Origin: Candidatus Streptomyces philanthi | Lineage (GTDB): Bacteria > Actinomycetota > Actinomycetes > Streptomycetales > Streptomycetaceae | Assembly (NCBI GenBank): GCA_018114805.1 | Contig: CP073042.1 | Coordinates: forward strand, 5,811,501 to 5,875,500 | DNA: 64,000 nucleotides | Direction: 5' to 3' | In this document: positions 7,277-15,896 of the stretch, one piece after another | Layout of the letters: each line of letters opens with the position of its first letter | How positions within the stretch are numbered: position 1 is the first letter of the stretch | The notes under the pieces: model-generated | Database searches by the model: none | What the model saw: the letters and a program-made list of their open reading frames with translations, nothing else | What the model was told of the DNA's origin: nothing | Program-made: the position numbers and the translations under genes

Positions 7277-7737
7277 ATGGCTGGTTGGCATCACTACCGA
7301 TTCCGCAGCTCGTGGGCGCTCGCCGCGTCGCCCGACCTCGTGTACGCGGTGCTGGAGCGGGCCGAGGAGTATCCGGCCTGGTGCCCGCAGGTGCGTGCGG
7401 CCGAAGCGGAGGGCGAGTTCAGCGGGTCGCTGCGGGTTCGCTCGTTCCTGCCGTACGACCTCCGCCTCGCCGCGCGGGCCACGCGGCGCGACCCCGTGGC
7501 GCGGGTGTTGGAGATCGCGATGACCGGGGACCTGGAGGGCTGGGCGCGGTGACGGTGCGGGCCGCCGCTCGGGGTGAGGAGAGCCGGGCGCTCTTCGAGC
7601 AGGAGGTCGAGTTGTGTAAGCCGTTCCTGCGGCGCCTGGGGTTGCCGTGCCGGCCGTTCCTTGTCCTCAACCACGCGCTGATGATGCGCGGCGGCCAGTG
7701 CGGTCTGCGATCCTTGCTGGCCGTCGGGCCCGGGTAG
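7277..7737 (+). pseudogene. SRPBCC-family protein, single-base frameshift
   Basis: The gene begins MAGWHHYRFRSSWALA, with the SRPBCC/polyketide-cyclase N-terminus VYAVLERAEEYPAWCPQV. It hits a TGA at 7550-7552 after MTGDLEGWAR. Reading from 7549 in the other frame resumes as VTVRAAARGEE and then FEQEVELCKPFLRRLGL to a stop at 7737. This is the expected C-terminal half, so one lost base near 7550 (TGG to TG) explains it. CAGACT sits 7 nt ahead of the ATG, a decayed version of the leaderless -10 seen elsewhere here. It may be a pseudogene or a sequencing error. It lies between two tRNA-Val genes. Confidence 0.75.
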
Positions 7738-7747
7738 CGAACGCGGT

Positions 7748-7777
7748 TTGAACAACGGTCGTCGCGACCTGTATTGT
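7748..7777 (+). promoter_or_regulatory. promoter of tRNA-Val copy 2
   Basis: TTGAAC (7748-7753), an 18-bp spacer and TATTGT (7772-7777). An 8-bp inverted repeat TTGAACAA / TTGTTCAA (7748-7755, 7774-7781) overlaps both hexamers. The predicted start lies about 65 bp ahead of the mature tRNA. Confidence 0.6.
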
Positions 7778-7820
7778 TCAACTCGTTCTTCGCCGGAAAG
7801 CCCACAGGGAAAACCGCCGA

Positions 7821-7866
7821 ATAGCCGGGCGATTAGCTCAGTGATAGCCGGGCGATTAGCTCAGTG
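7821..7866 (+). repeat. 23-bp tandem duplication of the tRNA-Val 5' end
   Basis: Positions 7821-7843 and 7844-7866 are identical. The second copy contains the first 17 nt of the functional tRNA, so a truncated extra D-arm half precedes the real gene in the precursor. Confidence 0.9.
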
Positions 7867-7921
7867 GGAGAGCGCTTCGTTCACACCGAAGAGGTCACTG
7901 GTTCGAACCCAGTATCGCCCA
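7850..7921 (+). tRNA. tRNA-Val (anticodon CAC), copy 2
   Basis: Full cloverleaf with acceptor GGGCGAT/ATCGCCC, anticodon CAC and T-arm ACTGG-TTCGAAC-CCAGT. It differs from copy 1 at one T-loop position and in lacking an encoded CCA (ACCC follows). It is preceded by the partial tandem duplication and a strong promoter. A hairpin (GCGC and ACTCC stems around ATGA, about 7933-7966) follows and probably terminates it. Confidence 0.96.
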
Positions 7922-8117
7922 CCCGGAATCGATAAGGCGCTGTACTCCATGAGGAGTGCGGCGCTTTGCGTTGCCCCTCGCGCATTCCCCGATGGTGTAG
8001 CTGGGTACACCCCGACATGGGGGAGTGCTCCATGGTGGGCCCCGCCGCCGCGTACCTACCGTGAACCGCGACGGAGCCGGCGGGACGGGCCGCGCGGCGG
8101 CGAGGAAGGTGACGAGG

Positions 8118-8297
8118 ATGAACGGTGCGACCAAGGCCGTGCTGTGGCTGATGCTCGGGTTGTGCCTGGGGGCCAACGTGATCCTGACGGTGGCGCTCGA
8201 CGGCGGCGGGACGGAGACGGTGCTGAGCGTGCTGACCGGCGTCTGCGCCCTCGCGGCCGGTGTCGGGCTGGCCGCCGCGCGTCGGGCCGAGCGCTGA
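8118..8297 (+). CDS. small two-helix membrane protein
   Basis: A 59-aa protein with two hydrophobic segments, residues 6-24 (VLWLMLGLCLGANVILTVAL) and 32-51, ending in a short Arg-rich tail. The ATG at 8118 has GAGGAAGGTGACGAGG upstream. I do not recognise a named family. The 278 bp between it and thrS hold only a possible TACGAT -10 (8519-8524) for thrS. Confidence 0.6.
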   Translation: MNGATKAVLWLMLGLCLGANVILTVALDGGGTETVLSVLTGVCALAAGVGLAAARRAER

Positions 8298-8575
8298 GCC
8301 GACCCCCCGCGTGCCGGCCGGGTGCGCCGCATCGGGCGGTCCCGGTGGCGCGGCCGCGAACCCGCCTCGTGCGACGGACGGTTGGGGGCCGTGGGGCGCG
8401 CGGAGAGCCCAGGTGCGGGAGGGATAGGGCTCGGCGCACGGCGTGACCGTCCTGGGGCGGGGCCCGGTCGAGGGGCGGGGCGCGGCGAACCGTTTCGCGA
8501 GAGGGGTGCCCCGCTCGGTACGATTCGTGTCGCGCAGTGTTCGCTGTCGCGCGACCCATACGTCAGGAGAGACCG

Positions 8576-10558
8576 GTGTCAGACGTCCGTGTGATCATCC
8601 AACGCGATTCCGAGCGGGAAGAACGCGTGGTCACGACGGGCACGACGGCCGCCGCCCTCTTCGATGGCGAGCGCTCCGTGATCGCCGCCCGGGTGGCCGG
8701 CGAGCTGAAGGACCTGGCGTACGAGGTGGCCGACGGCGATGCCGTCGAGCCCGTCGACATCACCTCCGAGGACGGCCTGAACATCCTGCGGCACTCCACC
8801 GCGCACGTGATGGCGCAGGCCGTCCAGGAGCTGTTCCCGGAGGCCAAGCTCGGCATCGGCCCGCCCATCCGGGACGGCTTCTACTACGACTTCGACGTCG
8901 AGACCCCCTTCCACCCCGACGATCTCAAGCGCGTCGAGAAGAAGATGCAGGAGATCCAGAAGCGCGGCCAGCGGTTCTCCCGCCGTGCGCTCACCGACGA
9001 GGCGGCCCGCGAGGAGCTGGCGGACGAGCCGTACAAGCTGGAGCTGATCGGGCTCAAGGGCTCCGCGGCCGACGCCGCCGAGGGCGCGTCCGCCGAGGTC
9101 GGCGCCGGCGAGCTGACGATCTACGACAACCTCGACGCCAAGACCGGCGAGCTGTGCTGGAAGGACCTGTGCCGCGGCCCGCACCTGCCGTCGACGCGGG
9201 CCATCCCCGCCTTCAAGCTGATGCGCTCGGCCGCCGCGTACTGGCGGGGCAGCGAGAAGAACCCGCAGCTCCAGCGCATCTACGGCACCGCGTGGCCGAC
9301 CAAGGACGAGCTCAAGGCGCACCTGGAGTTCCTCGCCGAGGCCGAGAAGCGCGACCACCGCAAGCTCGGCTCCGAGCTGGACCTGTTCTCCATCCCCGAG
9401 GAGCTGGGCTCCGGCCTCGCGATCTTCCACCCCAAGGGTGGCGTGGTGCGCAAGGTCATGGAGGACTACTCGCGCTGGCGGCACGAGGAGGCGGAGTACG
9501 AGTTCGTCAACACCCCGCACATCTCGAAGGAGAAGCTCTTCGAGACCTCGGGGCACCTGCCGAACTACGCCGACGCCATGTTCCCGCCCCTGGAGTTCGA
9601 CGGGCAGAACTACCGGCTCAAGGCCATGAACTGCCCCATGCACAACCTGATCTTCAAGGCCCGTGGCCGCTCCTACCGCGAGCTGCCGCTGCGCCTGTTC
9701 GAGTTCGGCACGGTCTACCGGTACGAGAAGTCGGGCGTCGTGCACGGCCTCACCCGGGCCCGCGGCTTCACGCAGGACGACTCGCACATCTACTGCACCA
9801 AGGAGCAGATGCCGCAGGAGCTGGACGACCTGCTCACCTTCGTGCTGAACCTGCTCCGCGACTACGGCCTGAACGAGTTCGAGCTGGAGCTGTCCACCCG
9901 CGACCCCGAGTCCGACAAGTTCATCGGCGAGGACGCGGAGTGGGAGGAGGCCACCGAGGCGCTGCGGCTGGCGGCGGAGAAGCAGGGCCTGCCGCTGGTG
10001 CCCGACCCGGGCGGGGCGGCGTACTACGGGCCGAAGATCTCCGTACAGGCCAAGGACGCCATCGGGCGCTCCTGGCAGATGAGCACCATCCAGGTCGACT
10101 TCCAGCAGCCCAAGCGGTTCAACCTAGAGTACACGGCCGCCGACGGCTCGCGACAGCAGCCCGTCATGATCCACCGGGCGCTCTTCGGGTCCATCGAGCG
10201 GTTCTTCGCGGTGCTCCTCGAGCACTACGCGGGCGCCTTCCCGGCCTGGCTGGCCCCGGTGCAGGCGGTCGGCATCCCCATCGGCGACGGGCACGTGCTC
10301 TACCTGGCGGAGTTCGCGGCCGAGGCCAAGGCCAAGGGCTTGCGGATCGAGGTCGACTCCTCCTCGGACCGGATGCAGAAGAAGATCCGCAACGCGCAGA
10401 AGGCGAAGATCCCCTTCATGGTCATCGCGGGCGACGAGGACGTGGCCGCCGGCGCGGTCAGCTTCCGCTACCGCGACGGCTCACAGAAGAACGGCATCCC
10501 GCGGGCGGAGGCCATCGCGGAGATCGTGGACGCCGTGGAGCGCCGCGTCCAGGTGTGA
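8576..10558 (+). CDS. thrS: threonyl-tRNA synthetase
   Basis: A 660-aa class II synthetase that charges tRNA-Thr. Domains in order: TGS (about 1-65), the editing domain with HSTAH near residue 73, the class II catalytic core with AMNCPMHNL (zinc Cys near 353), motif 2 ([15 protein letters not shown]) and [10 protein letters not shown], and a C-terminal anticodon-binding domain. The GTG at 8576 is chosen because AGGAGAGA precedes it and the length matches actinobacterial ThrS. A strong hairpin follows. The gene order with the downstream HIT gene and pgsA-patA-pimA is the classical actinobacterial one. Confidence 0.97.
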   Translation: MSDVRVIIQRDSEREERVVTTGTTAAALFDGERSVIAARVAGELKDLAYEVADGDAVEPVDITSEDGLNILRHSTAHVMAQAVQELFPEAKLGIGPPIRDGFYYDFDVETPFHPDDLKRVEKKMQEIQKRGQRFSRRALTDEAAREELADEPYKLELIGLKGSAADAAEGASAEVGAGELTIYDNLDAKTGELCWKDLCRGPHLPSTRAIPAFKLMRSAAAYWRGSEKNPQLQRIYGTAWPTKDELKAHLEFLAEAEKRDHRKLGSELDLFSIPEELGSGLAIFHPKGGVVRKVMEDYSRWRHEEAEYEFVNTPHISKEKLFETSGHLPNYADAMFPPLEFDGQNYRLKAMNCPMHNLIFKARGRSYRELPLRLFEFGTVYRYEKSGVVHGLTRARGFTQDDSHIYCTKEQMPQELDDLLTFVLNLLRDYGLNEFELELSTRDPESDKFIGEDAEWEEATEALRLAAEKQGLPLVPDPGGAAYYGPKISVQAKDAIGRSWQMSTIQVDFQQPKRFNLEYTAADGSRQQPVMIHRALFGSIERFFAVLLEHYAGAFPAWLAPVQAVGIPIGDGHVLYLAEFAAEAKAKGLRIEVDSSSDRMQKKIRNAQKAKIPFMVIAGDEDVAAGAVSFRYRDGSQKNGIPRAEAIAEIVDAVERRVQV

Positions 10559-10564
10559 GTGACC

Positions 10565-10605
10565 GGGGCCCCGCCGTCTCGCCCCCGGGCGGGCGGCGGG
10601 GCCCC
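10565..10605 (+). terminator. thrS terminator hairpin
   Basis: GGGGCCCCGCCG (10565-10576) pairs perfectly with CGGCGGGGCCCC (10594-10605) around a 17-nt loop, starting 6 nt after the thrS stop. Confidence 0.65.
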
Positions 10606-10671
10606 GGCGTCGCCGGGCCCGGTGCTGGTCGGGCCGCCCGGGGCGCCCCGCACCACTGCCCCACCGGGGAA

Positions 10672-10677
10672 TATGCT
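10672..10677 (+). promoter_or_regulatory. -10 box of a leaderless HIT-gene transcript
   Basis: TATGCT is followed by 7 nt and the ATG at 10685. The sequence between has no ribosome-binding site. Confidence 0.5.
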
Positions 10678-10684
10678 GGCGCGC

Positions 10685-11233
10685 ATGACGAGTGAGCCCG
10701 AGCAGCAGATCGGAGTCGGCACCCAGGACGCCTTCCAGCGCCTGTGGACGCCGCATCGGATGGCGTACATCCAGGGCGAGAACAAGCCGACCGGTCCGGG
10801 CGCTGATGACGGCTGTCCGTTCTGCACGATCCCCGACAAGAGCGACGAGGACGGGTTGATCATCGCCCGGGGCCAGCAAGTGTACGCGGTGCTGAACCTG
10901 TACCCGTACACCTCCGGGCACCTCATGTCTGTCCCCTTCCGGCACGTCGCCGACTACACCGAGCTGCGGGCCGACGAGACGGCCGAGCTGGCCGAGTTCA
11001 CCAAGGCCGCCATGACCGCGCTGCGCACCGCCTCCGGCGCGCACGGCTTCAACATCGGCATGAACCAGGGCAGCGTCGCGGGGGCCGGTATCGCTGCGCA
11101 CCTGCACCAGCACGTGGTGCCGCGCTGGGGCGGGGACACGAACTTCATGCCCATCGTGGCCACCACCCGCGTCCTGCCCCAACTGCTGGCCGACACCCGG
11201 CAGTTGCTCGCCGACATCTGGCCGCTGTCCTGA
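10685..11233 (+). CDS. HIT-domain protein, probable Ap4A phosphorylase
   Basis: A 182-aa histidine-triad protein. The active-site triad is seen as AAHLHQHVVPRW near residue 138 and a zinc-binding-type CPFC near 44. The actinobacterial orthologue next to thrS and pgsA (Rv2613c in Mycobacterium) has been described as a diadenosine tetraphosphate phosphorylase. That function is inferred here from family and position. The start at 10685 is supported by a -10 box 7 nt upstream; an in-frame ATG at 10673 overlaps that box and is less likely. Confidence 0.88.
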   Translation: MTSEPEQQIGVGTQDAFQRLWTPHRMAYIQGENKPTGPGADDGCPFCTIPDKSDEDGLIIARGQQVYAVLNLYPYTSGHLMSVPFRHVADYTELRADETAELAEFTKAAMTALRTASGAHGFNIGMNQGSVAGAGIAAHLHQHVVPRWGGDTNFMPIVATTRVLPQLLADTRQLLADIWPLS

Positions 11234-11300
11234 TCTGGGCCGCTGACCTGGCCGGCTCGCCCCACGGCGCGGGCCGTCGGCCCGCGGCCCCGTCCGCACC

Positions 11301-11321
11301 GCCGCCCGGAAGCCGGGCGGC
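11301..11321. terminator. hairpin between convergent genes
   Basis: GCCGCCCGG-aag-CCGGGCGGC, a perfect 9-bp stem, between the HIT gene and the minus-strand membrane-protein gene. Confidence 0.65.
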
Positions 11322-11393
11322 CACACACAGCGGCCCGCCCCCGGATGAGCGGGAGCCGGCCGCTGGTGCGTGGTGTCGGTCCGGCCGCGACCG

Positions 11394-13070
11394 CTACGCG
11401 TCGTACAGGTCGGCCTTGCGAGGCGTCGCGTCCTGCACCGCGCCGCTGAGGGCGAGCGAGCGGTTGCCGAAGCGCTCGGTGTCCACGCCGTTGTCGCGCA
11501 GCACCCGCAGGGCCGCGTCGTGCACCACGCGCAGCACCGGGGTCACGGCGCGCAGCGCGTCGTCCGCCATGAGCAGCGCGTCGTCCGCCATGAAGCGGTG
11601 CCGCCAGGGCTTGTCGGCCCAGGCGTGCCGCAGGCCGAAGGGCTCGGGCAGGGTGAGCTTGCCGCCGAGGTAGTCGAGGAGTGGCGGGTACCAGGTGAAG
11701 GGTGCCCGGGCCGCGAGCCGCACCACCTCGCTGGCCTCGACCAGGGGCTGCGGAATGCTCCGGGTCTCCCAGAACTTGATGGTCTTGTTGACCGTCTTGG
11801 TCTTCGGTGACGGCTTGGTCGTGAAGAGCGGGTGCACCGGGCCCAGGGCGTGCCCCGTCACCTCGATGCGCAGCGTCTTGTGCAGCACGGTCACGGTGAT
11901 GAGCATGGTGATCACGAGCTGGCCGTCCCAGAACACGAACTGCACGTCCAGGTAGTGCCGGTCGCCGCTGTCGAACTGCTGGTCGTTGCAGATGCGCTGC
12001 AACTCCACGCCCTTGACCTGGAAGCCCTCCTCCTCCGTGCTCCCGCCGCGGGCCACCGACTTGGCGCCCTCGCCGATGGCGGAGACCACCCAGTGCCGCA
12101 CCGAGGGGGTGGGGAAGCCACCGGTGTGCAGCGGGCCGCGCTCCAACAGCTTGAGCTGGTCGTGGATGGCCTTTATGACGTCCCAGCTACGGAACGGGTT
12201 GATATCCTTGTCCGCCTCGCTGGGCACCAGGTCCTCGGCGAGCTGCCAGGTGCCCCAGCGGGTGCCCATGCCCAGTATCCCCTTGGGCCCGCCGTAGAAG
12301 ACGATGTTGCTGTGCTGCTCGGCGGTGAGCTTCTCCAGGTTCTTGCGCAGCTGCTCGGCCGCCGTCTCGCCGGGGTTGCGGGGCACGGCCTCGGGCACCT
12401 TGGCACCCAGGCCGCCGCCGGTCAGCAGCGCGGTCCAGCGCTCGCGCAGGTCCTTGGCGGTGCGCTCGCTGATCTGCTTCGCGATGAACCAGCCCGCCAC
12501 CGGCGCGACCAGCATCACCCGAGCGTAGATCCACCAGAAGTTGTCCACCAGCGCCTTGATCATCCCGAACACGACGAGCCCGGCAGCGACCAGGGCCAGC
12601 AGGACGCCGAGGGCGCCGGCGCGCTTGTTCTTCGAGCCTGCCAGGGTGCGTCGGATCTGGAAGGCGGCGAGCCAGAGCAGCACGCCGGGCAGGAACAGCA
12701 GCCCGAAGACGACCATGACGACGGTCAGCCGCGCGTCCCGGGTCTTGCGGATGCGGTTGGCCGCCAGGCAGTGCTCGACCACGGTCTGCGGCTCTATGCC
12801 GAAGGACTGGATGATCTGGTTGCGGGCGCCGCCGAGCATGCGGACCTGGACGGCGCGCGAGAACGCCTCCCCGAGGCTGGGCTCGAAGAGGGAGAACCGC
12901 GGCGGCTTGACCTCGGAGACCGTCCACTCGGAGTTGGCGTCGAGCAGCTTGCTGACCTCGCTGTCGCGGTAGGCGGCCGAAGCGAGCGCCTGTGTCGCGG
13001 CCGTCTCCCCCGCCGCCCCGGAGAGCGGCACCTGCGCCCCGGGACTGAAGTCGAATCCATCCGCCGTCAC
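11394..13070 (-). CDS. large membrane protein of unknown function
   Basis: A protein of about 558 aa. After an N-terminal soluble part (about 100 residues) come two long hydrophobic segments (LTVVMVVFGLLFLPGVLLWL, and then LGVLLALVAAGLVVFGMI with a third close by, roughly residues 115-200), then a large cytoplasmic region without a motif I can name. Near the C-terminus MADDALL and MADDALR are repeated in tandem. The GTG at 13070 follows GGGGGCGG and gives the most natural N-terminus, but the frame stays open to 13133. The gene is downstream of the EF-G paralogue on the same strand. Confidence 0.65.
   Translation of the reverse strand: MTADGFDFSPGAQVPLSGAAGETAATQALASAAYRDSEVSKLLDANSEWTVSEVKPPRFSLFEPSLGEAFSRAVQVRMLGGARNQIIQSFGIEPQTVVEHCLAANRIRKTRDARLTVVMVVFGLLFLPGVLLWLAAFQIRRTLAGSKNKRAGALGVLLALVAAGLVVFGMIKALVDNFWWIYARVMLVAPVAGWFIAKQISERTAKDLRERWTALLTGGGLGAKVPEAVPRNPGETAAEQLRKNLEKLTAEQHSNIVFYGGPKGILGMGTRWGTWQLAEDLVPSEADKDINPFRSWDVIKAIHDQLKLLERGPLHTGGFPTPSVRHWVVSAIGEGAKSVARGGSTEEEGFQVKGVELQRICNDQQFDSGDRHYLDVQFVFWDGQLVITMLITVTVLHKTLRIEVTGHALGPVHPLFTTKPSPKTKTVNKTIKFWETRSIPQPLVEASEVVRLAARAPFTWYPPLLDYLGGKLTLPEPFGLRHAWADKPWRHRFMADDALLMADDALRAVTPVLRVVHDAALRVLRDNGVDTERFGNRSLALSGAVQDATPRKADLYDA
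11552..11593. repeat. 21-bp exact tandem duplication inside the membrane-protein gene
   Basis: Positions 11552-11572 and 11573-11593 are identical. The unit length keeps the frame and doubles a seven-residue MADDAL(L/R) segment, typical of replication slippage. Confidence 0.9.
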
Positions 13071-13256
13071 TACCGCCCCCAATGCCACAGGCCTGCGTTG
13101 CTGCGGCTTGTTCCCGACTGGCACTCTCGACACGTGTCCTGCGCTGCAGCGGCTCGCCGCTGAGCCGCCCTTCAGCGTATCCGTGGCGGGTGCCGCCTGT
13201 CCTTACCGCCTCGAAAGCCGTCCACGGCAGGGCCGTTGGGGGCGGCGGTGTGCGTG

Positions 13257-15455
13257 CTATGCCTGGCTTTTCGCCGGTTCGCGCATGCGCTCGGCGAGCT
13301 GAGGGGGCATCGGCTCGTGGCGCACGTACGAGCGATCGAAGCGGCCCGTGCCGTGCGAGAGCGAGCGGAGGTCCACGGCGTAGCGGCTGATCTCCCACTC
13401 CGGCACCTCGGCCCGTACCAGCGTGAGCCCGGAGCCGGTCTGCTCGGTGCCCACCACGCGGCCCCGGCGCCCGGACAGATCGCTCATCACAGCTCCGACG
13501 TACTCGTCCGCGATGCTCACGCGCAGCTCGCACACCGGTTCCAGCAGGTCGATGCGGCAGTCGGCGGCGGCCTCGCGCAGCGCGAGCGCGCCGGCGGTCT
13601 GGAACGCGGCGTCCGAGGAGTCCACCGAGTGTGCCTTCCCGTCCAACAGCGTGACGCGGACGTCCACCAGCGGGTAGCCGGCCGCGACGCCGCGCGCCGC
13701 CTGCGCGCGCACGCCCTTCTCCACGGAGGGTACGAACTGCCGGGGCACGGCCCCGCCGACGACCTTGTCGACGAACTCGACGCCGGAGCCGGCGGGCAGC
13801 GGCTCCACCTCGATCTCGCAGATGGCGTACTGGCCGTGGCCGCCGGACTGTTTGACGCGCCGGCCCCGGCCACCGGCCGCGGCGCCGAACGTCTCGCGCA
13901 GCGACACCCTGTGCGGCACGGCGTCCACGCGCACCCCGTACCGGGCGCGCAGCCGCTCCAACACGACGTCCACGTGCGCCTCACCCAGGCACCACAGCAC
14001 CACCTGGCGGGTGTCCGGGTTGTGTTCGAGGCGCATCGTCGGGTCCTCGGCTACCAGCCGCGCGAGGCCCTGCGAGAGCTTATCTTCGTCGGCCTTGCTG
14101 TGTGCCTCGATGGCGATCGGCAACAGTGGCTCCGGCATCACCCACGGTTCCATCAGGAGCGGGTCGTCCTTGGCGGAGAGGGTGTCACCGGTCTCGGCCC
14201 GGCTCAGCCTGCCCACGCATACCAGGTCGCCCGCGACGGCCCGCGACACGGTGTGCTGCTGCTTGCCGAAGGGCGCGGACAGCGCGCCGACGCGCTCGTC
14301 CACGTCGTGGTCCTCGTGGCCCCGGTCCTCAAGGCCGTGCCCGGAGACGTGCACCGTCTCGTCGGGGCGCAGCGTGCCGGAGAAGATCCGCACCAGCGAG
14401 ACGCGGCCGACGTACGGGTCGGACGAGGTCTTCACGACCTCGGCGGCTAGCGGCCCCGCCGGGTCGCAGGTGAGGGCCGGCCGCGGCGCGCCCTGGGGCG
14501 TGGTCACGGCCGGGGCCACGCGCTCCAGCGGCGTGGGGAAGCCGCCGGTGACCAGCTCCAGGAGTTCGGTGGTGCCGAGCCCGTGGCGGGAGCCGTCCGC
14601 GGCCGGGGCGGCGGCCAGTACCGGGTGGAAGGAGCCGCGCGCCACCGCCCGCTCCAGGTTCTCGATGAGCGTCTTGACGTCGATCTCCTCGCCGCTGAGG
14701 TAGCGGTCCATGAGGGTCTCGTCCTCGCTCTCGGCGATGATGCCCTCGATGAGCCGGTCGCGGGCCGCGGCCACCAGGGGCGCCTCTTCCGCGTCCGGGG
14801 GGCGCTGGGTGCGCTCGCCCGAGCCGTAGTCGTGAACCTGTTCCGAGAGCAGCCCGATCAGCCCGGTGACCGGGCGGTGCCCGTCGGGGCCCGCGGCGCC
14901 GTGCAGTGGCAGGTACAGGGGCAGCACCGCGTCGGGGTCGTCGCCGCCGAAGGCGGCGCGGCAGGTCTCGGTCATCTCGTCGAAGTCGGCGCGCGCTGCC
15001 TCCAAATGGGTGATGACGATGGCCCGGGACATGCCGACGGCGGCGCACTCCTGCCACACCATGCGCGTCGCACCGTCCACGCCGTCCGCGGCGGAGACCA
15101 CGAAAAGGGCCGCGTCCCCGGCTCGCAGACCGGCCCTCAGCTCCCCGACGAAGTCGGCGTACCCTGGTGTGTCCAGTAGGTTGATCTTGATTCCGCCCCA
15201 TTCGACGGGGATCAGTGAGAGCTGCACGGACCGGTGCTGGCGGTGCTCGATCGCGTCGTAGTCGGACAGGCAGCCCCCGTCCTCGACCCGGCCGGCCCGG
15301 TTCACCGCCCCGGTGGCCAGCGCCAGCGCCTCGACCAGCGTCGTCTTGCCCGCCCCGCTGTGGCCGACCAGCACCACGTTCCGGATCGCGCTGGGGCGCT
15401 CGGCCGTCGGCGCCCTGCCGGCGGCCCCTGGATGCGTGCTCGTCTTGTCGCCCAT
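13257..15455 (-). CDS. elongation factor G-like protein (EF-G2)
   Basis: A 732-aa paralogue of EF-G, not the main fusA. G1 is GHSGAGKT at about residue 31, followed by DTPGYADF (G3) and an altered NKxD region (ITHLE at about residue 150). The remainder follows domains II-V of EF-G, ending MPPQLAERM before a short Lys/Gln tail. The ATG at 15455 is preceded by GGGAGGTCGAG. Actinobacterial EF-G2 proteins bind GTP, but in mycobacteria they are reported not to replace EF-G; the role here is inferred to be auxiliary. Confidence 0.88.
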   Translation of the reverse strand: MGDKTSTHPGAAGRAPTAERPSAIRNVVLVGHSGAGKTTLVEALALATGAVNRAGRVEDGGCLSDYDAIEHRQHRSVQLSLIPVEWGGIKINLLDTPGYADFVGELRAGLRAGDAALFVVSAADGVDGATRMVWQECAAVGMSRAIVITHLEAARADFDEMTETCRAAFGGDDPDAVLPLYLPLHGAAGPDGHRPVTGLIGLLSEQVHDYGSGERTQRPPDAEEAPLVAAARDRLIEGIIAESEDETLMDRYLSGEEIDVKTLIENLERAVARGSFHPVLAAAPAADGSRHGLGTTELLELVTGGFPTPLERVAPAVTTPQGAPRPALTCDPAGPLAAEVVKTSSDPYVGRVSLVRIFSGTLRPDETVHVSGHGLEDRGHEDHDVDERVGALSAPFGKQQHTVSRAVAGDLVCVGRLSRAETGDTLSAKDDPLLMEPWVMPEPLLPIAIEAHSKADEDKLSQGLARLVAEDPTMRLEHNPDTRQVVLWCLGEAHVDVVLERLRARYGVRVDAVPHRVSLRETFGAAAGGRGRRVKQSGGHGQYAICEIEVEPLPAGSGVEFVDKVVGGAVPRQFVPSVEKGVRAQAARGVAAGYPLVDVRVTLLDGKAHSVDSSDAAFQTAGALALREAAADCRIDLLEPVCELRVSIADEYVGAVMSDLSGRRGRVVGTEQTGSGLTLVRAEVPEWEISRYAVDLRSLSHGTGRFDRSYVRHEPMPPQLAERMREPAKSQA

Positions 15456-15896
15456 GTGTCTCGACCTCCCGGTTGACACCCGCGTCCTTCGAGCTTTCCA
15501 CCGTGGTCATGGCGTGTCCATACGTCGCACATGGCCCCGCAACCCCGCACGCCGGGCCTGCTCCGCACCCCCTGACCGCCCCCCCCGCTGTCCTGCCGCC
15601 CACCACCGCGCCACCGCCCGGCCGGGGCCGAGCGGGCGGCCCGGCGGGTGAGGGCGGACGCCGGGCGGACGGAGAGTGGGCGAGGGCGGCCGGTCGGGGC
15701 GGCCGGCGCGGCTCGGCGCCCCGCCGCGGTGCCCGTCCGCCGCTCGTCGCGGCGCCCCAGGTCGCCGGGCGATGGCGCGCGTGCGCGGCGCACCACGGCG
15801 CGTGGCTACGATGGGCCAGCCGGTGGCCTGCTGGCTACGATGGGCCAGCCGGTGGCCTGCTGACCACGCGGCCCGTTTCGACCCTTCGGGAAGGCC
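15456..15896. other. 441-bp divergent region between EF-G2 and pgsA
   Basis: No gene is visible. It is very G+C-rich and holds the promoters of both neighbours. Its only distinct element is the 29-bp tandem repeat at 15804-15861 on the pgsA side. Confidence 0.6.
15804..15861 (+). repeat. 29-bp exact tandem repeat carrying a duplicated -10-like box
   Basis: Positions 15804-15832 and 15833-15861 are identical. Each contains TACGAT (15807-15812 and 15836-15841), a good TANNNT -10 sequence, 85 and 56 bp ahead of the pgsA ATG. Neither has a clear -35. Confidence 0.85.

Noticed and set aside
8298-8575. Possible T-box riboswitch before thrS
   Set aside because: I see no T-box sequence, no specifier stem and no terminator/antiterminator pair. 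Actinobacterial T-boxes are mostly at ileS.
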